Positions 44,620-55,821 of a stretch of 64,000 bases of DNA are shown piece by piece. Origin of the DNA: Pseudeuparius sepicola (lineage: Eukaryota; Arthropoda; Insecta; Coleoptera; Anthribidae). The DNA lies in assembly GCA_963920635.1 (NCBI GenBank), contig OY987299.1, forward strand, positions 63,532,692-63,596,691, given 5' to 3'. The translations under genes and the position numbers were made by a program. Numbering within the stretch: position 1 is the first letter of the stretch; the number at the start of each line of letters is the position of its first letter. The notes under the pieces were generated by a model. That model saw only the letters and a program-made list of their open reading frames with translations, had not been told where the DNA came from and searched no databases.

Positions 44620-45560
44620 CCTCGGCCGTGTAAAGGAACCAAAATTAATTAAATTGTGCTGTATGAAATCTATCGGTAAATGATTGTCTTCTCTCCGGAT
44701 ATCTAAAATAAGAAGTCTTGGTATAAAAACAGAAGACGGACAATTGAGGGGTTAATAAAATAATATATCTAATAATTGAATTAACAATGTAGTAGGTACC
44801 TGTTAAAATATAGTTCGGCGGCTTCATTCGATTGATAAACTTGTGACGAAATATAGGTATTTGGTTTGTGATGTTTTCTTCTTTATAGTTGTGTTTTGCT
44901 AGGAACTGTAACAGGGTTCGCATTTTACCTACCAATAAGGTATTAGGAGTAGTTTGATATCCCCGCGTGTAGATGGCGCCATACTGGACCATGGAAGCCT
45001 CAGTAACCTTAGTTGAGCTATCAAAGTACAGGTGTCTCCTCCGGTACTAATAAATGAATATATACTTATCTTTTAAATCAGAAACTGCTATGTTTTAAGT
45101 GAGTTTTCATAACTCCTGCGATATGCAATTTGGAACCTTTGCTTCGTTCTTTTGCGTCTTGTCAGAGCTAGGTAGCTGTTTGTTTTCATTATTGCAATAT
45201 ATTTTATCTAATAATTTATCACTGTACTCGGAAATTAGTACCAGGTAGGTTGAAATATTTTCTGTATTAAAAATAAGTATTCTATTGTTAAATATTATTA
45301 CAGTTTTGACTTGTTCACAAACAAACTCCTGTAAAGATCTCACGGTTCATCCACGTGTGCCTACTCCAATTAAAGAACCCTGGGCAAGACGTTTTGGAAT
45401 TTCATTGCTAACCTGAACCTACATATCTGTTACAAACTATCATTTCGGCCATTTTTCACAAAAGAAAGCACACAACTGAAAACTATGTACTTAATCAGAA
45501 TTAATGCAAGTCTTTACAAGCGAGATTAAAAGTCATTAGTATCAAAATATAAATATTTGT
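44620..45560. other. Unassigned DNA with two unexplained open frames
   Basis: Minus-strand frames at 44645-44992 (115 codons) and 45107-45343 (78 codons) show no motif I recognise, and their composition is what AT-rich DNA would give by chance. Both lie inside the interrupted mariner-like element. Confidence 0.4.
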
Positions 45561-46230
45561 GGAAAGTTGAAAACAAGCTGAATTCAAATGTCTATACAAA
45601 TATAAGGTGTTCCATTTGAAAAAAACAAAAGTTTGCTTCATACCTCCGAAATGGATAACGATAGCAAAAATATGAGTACGCCACTGGATTCTACAGAAAA
45701 GTTATACAAAACTGCGATTTTACTTTTCCTATATGTGAAAAGGTAATAGCCAAAAACTGCCAATTTTCAATTTTCGCTCTGTATCTTTAAAACGAAGGTG
45801 ACTATTAAAATTTTGTTTGAGGCATCTTTCGTTTCATAAAACCAAGGAACTTTGGTTTTAGTAGGAATGAACTTCAGCGCCGAGGGGCACTTTATATATA
45901 TTTTTTGAAATCGAAGGAAGAGAATTTTTATATCCAAAAAGTTTTCGGTTCCGAAGGTTGGTCAGCAGATTTGATGCAAAGCAGCTGCACATTTGTTCAT
46001 TGACTCAAAATGAATTTTTGTTTTTTTACATTTTCTTGCAATTTTTGAAATAACGGTTTCTAATGGGGCACTTTACGTAAAACCTTATTCTTTAAATATT
46101 GGTTATTAAAACAAATCATTCCAATGTCATAAAAAAACGTAGGAGCCCTTTAAAATATTTTTTCCATATCTTTATATCTTTATTGCCGGGTTTTAAACAT
46201 TTTGCCACGTTTGGCGGGCGACGGGTAATT

Positions 46231-46530
46231 ATGACGCGTGGTCGTTTACCTACGTTTACTCTCAAATCGCGCCAAAGCCAACTTATAGAAAAAATGGTAC
46301 CCGAGAACTTCAATTCGGCATCGTTCACAAAACTTCAAATTTCGCGAAGTACCACGCAACGAATTTTGACTAAAGGCCTCCACCTTCACGCGTACAAGAT
46401 TCAGCTCACTCAGGAGCTCAAACCAGCAGACCATGCACAGCGCCGGCAATTCGTTCAATGGGTGATAGAGCAAAATGAAGTGAATGCCGATTTTTCTAAA
46501 CAAATCGTATATGCCTACACATTACTGTAA
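46231..46530 (+). pseudogene. Mariner-like (DUF4817-associated) transposase, middle fragment
   Basis: Contains ISRSTTQRILTKGLHLHAYK with a helix-turn-helix, IQLTQELKPADHAQRR and FVQWVIEQNEVNADFSKQIVY, then breaks off just where the first catalytic FSDEAHF block should start (about 46508). An upstream piece reads as RLPTFTLKSRQ, unrelated. The same family as the pseudogenes at 41965 and 48998, but on the plus strand and covering a different part. Confidence 0.75.
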
Positions 46531-47119
46531 TGTCTATTTTAAATGTAATATTATATAATTAGGTATATACCTAAGTTACAATTTTTGAGCTTTTAAAGGC
46601 GATTTTGAGACTTTAGTGCCGAATAAAAAAATTACTATATTTCCTTGGAATCGAGAGCGGCTTGGGCAAGATCCAAAATAACAGTTTGTTACGCTTCGGG
46701 GAAAACCGTTTTTATTAAATAGGTGATAGAGAAATACATTGCCTGACATGAAAAGCATCGTCATCGTATAGATTTTCTGTAGGATGCTTGATATATTTCC
46801 TATATAGTATTTTAATGTCTTTAATTGCAAATTTTTGTATTTAGAGTGCGACAATATAATTATTCGTTGCTCCTCCCCATATCTTATACAGTTTGTCCAT
46901 GGTTCGAGTGAATAAGAGAGATATCCGCTTTATTTTACATTTTGCGGAAAAAGCACACGCACTGCTAAAAAGTTTTGCTTGTATTTAAAATGAGGTTGCA
47001 TGGAGAAACTTAATATTTCAGAAAAACAAAAAATAGTAAAAAACTTTTTAAAAACACGCTTTTATTTAAGTCATGTACTGAAACGAATAAAATAAGTTTA
47101 GGCAATTCAATGCCAAATT

Positions 47120-47153
47120 GCGACAAGCTTTTTGGTTTCAAAAAGCTTGTCGC
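47120..47153. repeat. Perfect 15-bp hairpin with 4-base loop
   Basis: GCGACAAGCTTTTTG, loop GTTT, then the exact complement. Centre of a foldback element. It has no run of T after the stem, so it need not be a terminator. Confidence 0.85.
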
Positions 47154-47300
47154 AAGAAATGTTCATAAAAGTACGTAGGTATATTTGCCAATGATACGTT
47201 ATTTTATTGGACAGTGATTGGTTGATAAGCAAGTACTAGCCGAAGTAAGCATTTATTTGCTTTACAATTCGCTTAATTCGTAATTTGGCATTGAATTACC

Positions 47301-47853
47301 CTTAGACAAGGAAAGAGAGAAGACGTCTAACAGCGCCCGCGGCCGTGTTACCGACTGGCACATCGCTCGACAGGCCAGTGCCATAGCATAAAAATGAAAA
47401 GGTAGTTCATTTTGACTGACATGTAATTTGAATTATGCGGTTATTTATTTGCAGATAATTATATTGGTCCTATTTACAAACAAAACAATGCACTTTATCA
47501 TAATAAAATGAAGAAGGAATTTGCAGAAGTTATATTGCGAAAAAATTAAATTTTAGGGCATCTTTCAAAAGTGGCTTGTTATATATTTACCTGTGAAACG
47601 AAATACCGGGCTCTTGCTTTTCACTTCTGCTTTTATGCAACCAAACGCTGAACAATTCACCATCGTAAGAGAATATTTTACCCCTAATCACTGTTACTTT
47701 TAATTCACAATTTCACGAAATTAACTCACAACGTAGGTACTCGCTTTGTCTGCCACATATAAAATGGCCGCCGTTCAACACGACGTAAGAAAATCTATAT
47801 ATACACGGCAGGGTAGGCCAGCGCGGCGTCCTTTCTCTTTCCTTGTCTATAAG
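47301..47853. mobile_element. 553-bp non-autonomous transposon, 8-bp duplication GAATTACC
   Basis: Tips CTTAGACAAGGAAAGAGA and, complementary, CTTATAGACAAGGAAAGAGA, flanked by identical GAATTACC at 47293-47300 and 47854-47861. An 8-bp duplication fits hAT or P-type elements, but the tips do not look like CAGTGGCG hAT ends. GC-rich sequence lies just inside both tips; no coding frame. It lies inside another inverted-repeat element, so it is the younger. Confidence 0.85.
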
Positions 47854-47959
47854 GAATTACCTTAACGAAAACCTAAACTTATTTTATTTGTTTTAGTACT
47901 CACATGGTTTAAATATAAGCTTGTTTTTAAAAAGGTTTTTTAACTTTTATTTTATTTTG

Positions 47960-48840
47960 TGCTTTTTAGTATTTGATTTCTATGTCACGAGGGTGCTAAA
48001 AAAAATTAGTCAGCTATCTTGAGGCATCCCAAATATTGTATTTAGTAAGAAGTCTCTCACTTTATCGTTTTCTACTGGTAAAACCCTTTCATTTGATACC
48101 CATGTCAAGAAGGTGGTGAATAAATAAGTAATCCGCCATCTTGGGGCGACCGCCATACTGGATTTAGTATGACGTCACTCAGATCATCTTCTATTCGTTG
48201 AAGAAATAGGTCATTCTCCTCTTCAGCGGCCATATTAGATGTAGTATGACGTCACTCACCGTATCGTTTTCTACTCGTCAGACCCTTTTATTTGATATCC
48301 ATATCAGTGGGGTTATAAAGGAAAAGGTTGGTAATCCGCCATATTCGAGCGGCGGCCATTTTGAATAAATTACAATATTATATTGTCAACAGCATCAAAT
48401 GTGTGTGTATAAAATTTCAGCTCAATCGGTTGGGTGGAACTTAAATAGAAGCTTGTATAAATATTAAACTACCTTTAAGTTTAATCTTTCGAAAAAGTGC
48501 TACTAACAATATAGTTAAAAGTTACGACACAATTCCCATTTGTGGCCAAATTGGCCGATTTTGACTTTTATTAAAAGAAGTTAGACGAACCTGTAATAGA
48601 TTCCTTGCTCGCCTTTAAATCTGTATCACGTTGGTGGAGAAGGTGTTCGAATGATATTTTATTATGCTTTTGTTTTTCTAAATTTATTGCATTCTTTAAA
48701 AAACTAAACCAGCTTTGATAAAGAACTGTTTTATTTAAAATCTGAAGTAAGTACCTGCCTAACATTTTCCTGGACACCCTGGACATGAAATGTTAAGTTT
48801 CTCCACGCCAACCTCATTTCAAATAAAACCATGGCAACCT
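47960..48840. other. Unassigned DNA
   Basis: Repeated short phrases (ACGTCACTCA; TTGATA(C/T)CCAT(A/G)TCA) recur near 48090-48300, suggesting a degraded tandem motif of about 100 bp. A 72-codon minus frame at 48571-48786 is not recognised. Confidence 0.4.
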
Positions 48841-48997
48841 CATTTTGAAATACAACCACAACGTTTTATTAATAAGGATGTATGTAAAGGGTGCCTCAAT
48901 AAAAGTGCACGATTCAAATTTGGCGCAATTTTTTTCTGAGCAAGTGGCAGAACTGAAATTTGACAGCTTGCATCTACAGTTGTTCCGATTATTAAAA

Positions 48998-49103
48998 ATG
49001 GAGCGCTACACAATTCAACAACGCGTTATCATTGCGAAAACCATGGGGAAAATCACGCGAAAACCGCACTCGCAAAATTCGCGAAATTTTCGGTCGTGGA
49101 AGT
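48998..49103 (+). pseudogene. DUF4817-type transposase N-terminus cut by a hAT-tipped element
   Basis: Starts MERYTIQQRVIIAKT, the typical opening of DUF4817 proteins, then in a shifted frame TRKIREIFGRGS. At that point the element 49104-50657 is inserted, and the reading QPTK resumes right after it at 50658. The rest is not recognisable. Confidence 0.7.
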
Positions 49104-50657
49104 CAGTGGCGTATTCAGGGGGGGGGGCAATTGCCCCCTTTCCCCCCCCCCCAGAGCTGTCGAAATAAACGAGATTTGTAATATCAAAATTAATAATACC
49201 AAAAATTTTTCAAAACTGAAAATTTTAAAAATTTATATTAGAAACAATATTGGCGAAAACCGACTGAATGTGTTAACACTCCTTTATGTGTAGGTACCCT
49301 GAAATACCCATATCTCCAGAGGAGATATTTGACGAGCTCAAGAAGAAAAAAAGAATACTTGATTTTGTGATATAGATTTTACTGGTTCGAAGAAGAATTA
49401 TTTTTTTATACAGGGTGTCCGGTAATAACTTAAAAATTAAAAAGAAAAATGGAAAATATGACGAAAAGTTCATATTATTATGAACATAGGTCCGCAGATG
49501 TTTGGTTTTCCAGATGCGGGGTGTTGAAATTGAAATTTTATTTTCGATTTTTTTAAGTAACTTTTTGAGACGACAAAATTTTCTTGAAAAAAAAAACAAC
49601 AAGTTAATTAAACTGTCAAAAAATAAACGTACTTGTTTATTTAAATTTTGTTTTGAATTTAATTGCATACGAGTGTCGATATGCACCTGCATCGATGCAG
49701 AAATTTGAAAATTTCTCGAAAACGGTCACCTTTGTCGTTATTCACCAAGTAAACCTTTTTTGCTTAGAAAACGTGTGGGAAGAGGATACATTCACAAAAT
49801 GTCGTAAAAGTTTGCTGTGAAAAAAGTTAGGGCAAATTAAATTAAATAATTATAGCGTACGCAGCGCCCTCTACGGATTGCACCAAAAATAATACCAAAT
49901 TATGACTTCTCTTTCCAAGAAAACACGGCTTCCGGATTTTGCAAGAAAATTTTGTAGTCTCAAAAAGTTACTTAAAAAAATCGAAAATAAAATTTCAATT
50001 TCAACACCCTGCATCTCGAAAACCAAACATCTGCAGACCTATGTTCATATGAACTTTCCGTCATATTTTCCATTTTTCTTATTAATTTCTTAAGTTATTA
50101 CCGGACACCCTGTATAACATAAAAATAATTCTTCTTCGAACCAGTAAAATCTATATCACAAAATCAAGTATTCTTTTTTTGGTCTTGAGCTCGTCAAATA
50201 TCTCCTCTGGAAATATGGGTATTTCAGGGTGCACATAAAGGAGTGTTAACCCATTCAGTCGTTTTTCGCTAATATTGTTTCTAATATAATTTTTTTAAAT
50301 TTTCAGTTTTGAAAATGTTCTTTCTGGCGTGGCGGTGCACACTGTAATTATTGTGAAAAATATGCTTAGTAGGTTGTTTTGCCTAATTTACGGTGACGCG
50401 CTGCGACCGACGGAATGTGTGCATAATATACGGCGGCGCCTTCTCAAATTTACTGCACAAGTTTTAATTTCGAGAAGACAAGATGAAACAAATAACAAAT
50501 TGTAGATGTTTGATGTTCACTGCATTTTCAGATTTCAGGAGTATATAATTTTTGGTATTATTAATTTTGATATTACAAAAATCTCGTTTATCTCGACAGC
50601 TCTGGGGGGGGGGGGGGCAATTGCCCCCTTTGCCCCCCCCCCCTGAATACGCCACTG
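49104..50657. mobile_element. hAT-tipped 1.55-kb palindromic element, no target duplication
   Basis: Both ends read CAGTGGCGTATTCAGGG followed by long G runs and GGCAATTGCCCCC. The arms stay inverted copies through CTCGTTTAT and AATTAATAATACC blocks to the centre. The flanking 8 bp (GTGGAAGT, CAACCAAC) do not match. Near the middle both arms contain a mariner-type tip (49419; 50114). No transposase. Confidence 0.8.
49419..50114. mobile_element. Mariner-type MITE at the core of the palindrome
   Basis: Tips TACAGGGTGTCCGGTAATAA and its complement, flanked by TA on both sides, arms about 180-200 bp (49419-49610; 49925-50114). Sequences outside these tips are also inverted copies of each other, so it is part of a larger inverted duplication. 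No coding sequence. Confidence 0.75.
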
Positions 50658-51302
50658 CAACCAACTAAATAGTTTAGAAGTGCAAAATAAATCAGAAGAA
50701 AACAATTCCGCGTAGGTAATTAAAAACTAATTTTTGAAAACTTTCTCCTGACTCCTGAACAATGTGGGTTAATGCAAAGTCGAGCATTTATAGCACATTT
50801 TTTTGGTACAAAAACATCGATTTAGTAGCTTGGAACCACCATTTTCGCCAAATAAGGCAGATTTATTGGAACACGACTGTATTGCACAAGTCTAGGATGA
50901 AATCATATCGCCATGTTTACGAACTATACCTGCAAATAAAATGTTTGGTAGGACCCTTACGACAGCAAATTTGGTATCAGGTGCGTCCATCTTGAGTTTG
51001 TGGGGCTGTAGTACTCAAACAAGGACGGTAACTACAAAATTTCTGAATTTCTAATAGTTATTTTACCATTGCCCTAATAATTATATTATTACAGGAGACA
51101 ACCCCAAATGGCATATAGCTGCGTCAATGCAAAAAAAAATAAAAACAAGAGCATGCATATACGAGTAATGAAATATAATATGTCAATGTCAAAAAGGGGC
51201 AAGGATAATAACAATAAAATTATAATATATATTTCCAATATTTTATACTAATGACCATTTAACATAATATAAGGACCCGTGTATAGAATGTACAGTGTAC
51301 AG
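50658..51302. other. Unassigned DNA
   Basis: A 77-codon frame at 50762-50995 (plus) is not recognised. Nothing else visible. Confidence 0.4.
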
Positions 51303-51304
51303 TA

Positions 51305-51518
51305 TACAGTGTGTCCCAATTTGATACTGGATACCTCAGAAATATATGAAGGGCAAGGAAAACAAATGGTCTCTATTTTTTTATTGGTAGTACCAAGGGA
51401 GAGTATCTAATAGGTGGTGGTATTTGGATGGAGTAATTATTTCATGGCCTGCTATGATTTTTTAAAATTGCTAATTTTCAAGAAACCCTATTAGGGACAT
51501 CAATTGGGACACACTGTA
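51305..51518. mobile_element. 214-bp mariner-type MITE
   Basis: Tips TACAGTGTGTCCCAATT and the complement ending at 51518, with TA on both sides (51303-51304; 51519-51520). No coding capacity; inner arms are only weakly paired. Confidence 0.85.
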
Positions 51519-51520
51519 TA

Positions 51521-52371
51521 GGGATAATTAAAAAACCTGATACCTATTACCTATATGCTATCATCGGTATATGTATCCATTTAATTTTTAATTATTGGGT
51601 TTTTTTTCGCCACGTAAACCTAAAACAAATCGAATAAAAGACAACTTCTTCTATCAAAATTCATAAATGCCTGACATTAAAAAAAACTTTGAACGTCAAC
51701 CCAAAATTCTTAACAAATTAACAAAAAAAAAACAAATTTATTTTCTGAACTTTCGGGGAATAAATCTTCCTTCTTTCTCAATGATAATGTCACAAAGAAA
51801 TGTCCGACAATATCGGTGAAATTCAACCAAGAACGCAAAATTGAAGGTGTTTCGAAATTTTGTAACATGGTATACATATTATATACTTGGGCTCGTTATT
51901 ACCAACGCATATAAGTATGATACAAGAAATACTACAATTTACATACGGGGTTCTCTAGAAGTTTACCCATATTTGCTTGTATTGGTCTTGACTACCATGA
52001 TTTAGGTATTCGAAAGAGTCATAGTCCATAGCAATATACAGTTTTTCTTCCAGAATTTTATTGCTAGATGCTACTTCCTAACAGAGACCTTGTTTCTGAG
52101 GAGCCACATGCATGTTTTATACTTGTCATATACCTATTTTTTATTGGACAATATATGCATTCTTGCAGACCGACATAAAGGTTGAAGACATAGACTTGTT
52201 CATAAGTCCATGGTTGAAGACATTTTTTCAGAGTACTTGCTCAACTGGTGGACGTGGACATACATACGAATATCTACCTATAATACGTTAGTCAAAGGTG
52301 CATCTGTTTTCAAAATATCTTTGAATTAATGTTGATAGATCGTTCTTGTTCCTTAAAAATCTACATTAGTA
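51521..52371. other. Unassigned DNA
   Basis: No gene or repeat recognised apart from a short direct repeat of GGTTGAAGACA at about 52180 and 52212. Confidence 0.4.
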
Positions 52372-52480
52372 TTTGTAATATGAAGGATGAGACTGCAGTA
52401 CAATAATTATAAGATCAACTGACTTATCTGTAAGGAAGTTTGAGCTGAATTATACTGCAGTCTTATCCGATTATTACAAA
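52372..52480. mobile_element. Small palindromic MITE, copy 1
   Basis: Starts TTTGTAATA and ends ATTATTACAAA; inner arms carry GATGAGACTGCAGTA and its complement. The loop contains CTTATCTGTAAGGAAG. A copy in opposite orientation lies at 52626-52706. Confidence 0.7.
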
Positions 52481-52625
52481 CCCTCCCTGAATCCCAACCC
52501 TTAACGATCTATCACAAAATAAGCACTGAGATGGTTTTAGCGACGATCCGGTGACTGGCGGCGGTTGGGACAAAAACAGTTTGTATGACGTTTGTACATC
52601 GCAGAGTGAAGCAAACTACATTAGT

Positions 52626-52706
52626 ATTTGTAATAATCGGGTGAGACTGCATTATAATTCAGCTCAAACTTCCTTACAGGTAAGTCGGTTGATCTTATAA
52701 TTATCT
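52626..52706. mobile_element. Small palindromic MITE, copy 2, truncated
   Basis: TTTGTAATAATCGGGTGAGAC onward matches the complement of 52372-52480 through TTCAGCTCAAACTTCC and GTTGATCTTATAATTAT, then stops. Both copies are preceded by CTACATTAGTATTTG. Confidence 0.65.
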
Positions 52707-52709
52707 TTA

Positions 52710-54764
52710 GGTGCACCAGTCTTGAACGGTATTATGTTCCGCGTTTCAGAGGTTTTACCTATGGCACAGAATAAATAGTTTCGCAACAGAAGCCTCCATA
52801 CGGACATGTTTCAAAAATAAGCGAGTCTCCATTTGAATTTACAGAAAGACGGTCAATATTTTAAGCATAAATTTGGTTTTAATACAATCTCTTTACTGTG
52901 TAGATTACCCTAAAATCAAATAAAATGCACAGTGTTTTATCTCTTTAGAAGATATTTCGCCTAAAAGCGAGTCTCCTTTTGACACATGTCGCTAAGGAAT
53001 TGTCTGTATTACTGGCTAGTCTGTGCCTATGGCCATGTAGGATGTAGATACTTACCAGTTTGAACAAAATCTCGGAAAACTATATAAGCTGCCGCCAATG
53101 AAGGGTACGCAATAGCAGTAGGTGATAATACTGAGGCTGAGACTAATACTCGCTTAACTTCTTCCCTTACTGAGAAACAAAAATATTGTCAGAATTAAAA
53201 TAATTTGCTCTAAAGATCTTGAATTACCCATTTTTATAAAGAAAACTGTCTTATTTAATTTGATGTTCCTTGCCAGTTTGTTTTGTAATTACTGTAAGAA
53301 TTTAAGAAAACATTGCTGCTAATATTGGTTGCCGTTGAGGTACCTTAGTTACCTAGGGAAATGAATAAATAGGTAATGGAGTGTTGAAATATTACCACCG
53401 AATGGTAATAAACAGTAATAGTAATAAATACTAATAACATTACCTAGTAGTGATGCTAGTTGTAGATAATAAAAATTCACCAGTAGTTATCAAAAAAAAT
53501 TTCTTCTTCACTTGTTGATATCAAAAGGTAGGTACTAGTCAACGTCAAGTTTTTTTTATGAAATTCATATTTCAGGCGATCTCTGACACAACTTATGTTA
53601 TAAGAGTGTAGCTTTCCTATAATTTGAATTAACTTTATAACACCAACATCATTTTCATTTAATTTAATGAGATTTTTGTTTCATTAAACGCTATCATCGC
53701 TACAACTTCAATTTCATTTTCATTGCATATTTGTTGAAATACACAATTATGAATTAATGTTCTTTTTTGCCTAAAAAAGAGACCACGTTATAATCGTCCT
53801 CTTTGTATAGATGTATAGGTACTAAATACGTTGGTACTTGATTCAAAATTTTGTTTTGATCTTTCTTCTGAGAGTCTTTTGCTTCGGGTATTTGGTATGA
53901 AATTTCTTATATTTCTGGCATGTGGTCTAAACTTTGGCCACTTTATCAACGTTTTCTTCAGCAATTAAGTTGTCATCAATGGGCATTTCAGAATTTATGG
54001 AAAACTGTGTAGCGTTTCAAAAATATCGCGCAATATTTTTTTGATTTGTAGGTGTGTTAAAGTCACTAAGTTCGACGCTTTAGGTTGGGACGAGTTTATT
54101 TGAGAGGAAAGGATTGAGTTTTTCACAGCCACTTCGCTTTGCATTTCCCATCATATTCAGAAAGGTTAGTAATTGCACTCTGTCGTCTGAAACCGCCTGT
54201 TTTGTAGAATAAATTACGGCAAACTAGGTTGGTAAGTCCTTACCTGGTCAACGCCGGGTTTTCCTTGGCGAACTTAAGTTTTTGTGGCGCCCGGTGGTAC
54301 AGTCAAAAGCACGAAAGAAAACGTTTCTAAAGAATGCGGGCAGCGTTGCGAGATTTCCTATACGAGTAGTCGTTATTTATTGGCGAATACAAGTTTTATC
54401 ATATTGAAGCCGAATTTCTGAACTCTGTTATACCGAAAAAATAAAGCTCGCATCACGGGACCACTTACCCATTTTCGTTTATCATTTATTTTTAACGCGG
54501 TGTGATAAAACACTTATTATATTTTTTTCAACATCGTCGCGTCTACCATCGTCTTTGAAATACGGCAACACAGCACTTATACCAAGCAGTCGGCTGACAA
54601 AAGCAGTTAGCCAACGCGCTTTGTGCCTGTTTCTATAGTACGTAAAGTTAACTGCGTATTTGGGCTACCATACAGACCTCATTTTTTAGGCCGCTGGCAA
54701 GTTTTTTCCGCCGGTTCATAGAGCTCAGTGGCGTTTCGTATGTTCGGGAGTTAACGTGTGCAAA
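52710..54764. other. Unassigned DNA
   Basis: About 2 kb without a gene, long repeat or RNA that I can support. Some stretches near 54480-54760 are richer in G+C and lead up to the small exon at 54765. Confidence 0.4.
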
Positions 54765-54827
54765 ATGAGTAAACAGGGAAGAACGTTGCATTCTCAAGCA
54801 CGAGAAATAATTGCCAATGTTATAAGG
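54765..54827 (+). CDS. Possible first exon, MSKQGRTLHSQAREII type
   Basis: ATG at 54765 opens 21 codons ending in a possible donor AAGG/GTTTGC at 54827. The start MSKxGRTLxSQxREII is familiar from the N-terminus of some multi-exon insect transposon proteins with an IS630-like DDE domain, where it leads into a helix-turn-helix. The next exon was not found. The donor is weak and a stop follows 15 bp later without splicing. Confidence 0.4.
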
Positions 54828-54830
54828 GTT

Positions 54831-55473
54831 TGCCTCCCTCCATAATCTAAGGCATCACTGTTAAGAATAATATTAACAATAAATTAAATAACAATTATAT
54901 GAAAATTGTACACAAAATTGAGTTATGCCCCTGAACGGTGACTAATTCTATAATATTTGCGAGTTCTTCCCCCTTACGTCGCACGCATTCTGCCGTAAGG
55001 AGGACTATACCTATCGTTTTTGTTGGGAAAAAAGTATTCAGGGCTGAACCGTTGTGCGAGATCTTTGGATTATTTCGTCCTCGGAATATTCTCGATATCT
55101 TCTGGAGTGCCGTAACTTGCCCTGCCTTACTTTTCCTATCGTTTGCATTCTGGAAAGCCAGTATCACCTCTGGTGAACTATTTCTTTTTAAGTGAGTAAG
55201 CTCCTTTTTATTATTCTTTTTGAATTCGAAATTTTTTTATGGTCTTGTAGGCATACTTCCTGCCCGAGTGATTGGGACTGCTATACTCATATCCAGTTCT
55301 TTCATCCCTGTGTCACAGAAAGCCTGCAGCTTTGCCTAGTTATCTAAGAAAACCCACAAGAAAGTGGTAAGTGTACAAGTTAAATCATGACCATGAGTAT
55401 AGGTCGAATTGGTACCTATTTTAGGGTTTTCTATTGGGATGGTGCTTACGACAGTTGCTAGTCTCTTGCATTA
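54831..55473. other. Unassigned DNA
   Basis: Overlapping frames on both strands at 54895-55195 (90 and 85 codons) cannot be told apart as coding or chance. No motif recognised. Confidence 0.4.
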
Positions 55474-55485
55474 ATGGGAATAGAT

Positions 55486-55503
55486 AGAGAGAGAGAGAGA
55501 GAG
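55486..55503. repeat. (GA)n microsatellite
   Basis: About nine AG/GA units, followed by a moderately GC-rich 250-bp stretch without a recognised product. Confidence 0.9.
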
Positions 55504-55821
55504 CTGTCCCGGGATTCAGTGGCGTCCGAACCTACGCCGGGTCGCAGAATAACTAAAATCTGTGGCCGGGTGCAGCAAAGACGGTTGCAGCGAACTCCTG
55601 CCTACACCCGACAAGCGATTCTGCCAGTTTGGTTTTCTCCTCCGGCTCTTCCCGACTCAACGCCATACCAGATAAGTGATGAACACGTATTATTCTCCGA
55701 CGTTTTAATCGAGTTATTTTCTCGCACTCTACAAGCAAACTTAGTATCTATACCTACGTACTGTGGTAATAATAAGACCCACCCCTCATTTAATTTTGAA
55801 TAGTGATCATATTATTATATA

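Larger units (their letters stand above)
41565..45853 (-). mobile_element. Mariner-like element with about 280-bp inverted arms, interrupted
   Basis: Arms 41565-41850 and 45563-45853 are inverted copies: TTCAGCTTGTTTTCA at the inner side, a CCAGTGGCGTA(G/C)TCA block in the middle, GATACAGGGC-like then ATTTTGTTTGAG outward. A transposase pseudogene lies on the minus strand next to the left arm. Over 3 kb between includes a GC-rich LTR-like block (43227-44067), presumably a later insertion. Alternatively these are two inverted copies of one MITE. Confidence 0.55.
47038..47955. mobile_element. MITE-like inverted repeat hosting a younger element
   Basis: The left arm, 47038-47124, carries TTTTAAAAACA, TCATGTACT and AATAAAATAAGTTTAGG. 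The right arm, 47270-47300 plus 47854-47955, has the complements. Between the arms lies a perfect hairpin (47120-47153). The 553-bp element at 47301-47853 interrupts the right arm. Beyond it, 46981-47020 and 48785-48852 form another inverted pair (AAAATGAGGTTG; GGAGAAACTTAA), so several foldbacks are nested here. Confidence 0.6.

Noticed and set aside
45107..45343. 78-codon minus-strand frame as a gene
   Set aside because: No recognised motif, no splice sites, and such lengths are common by chance in this composition.
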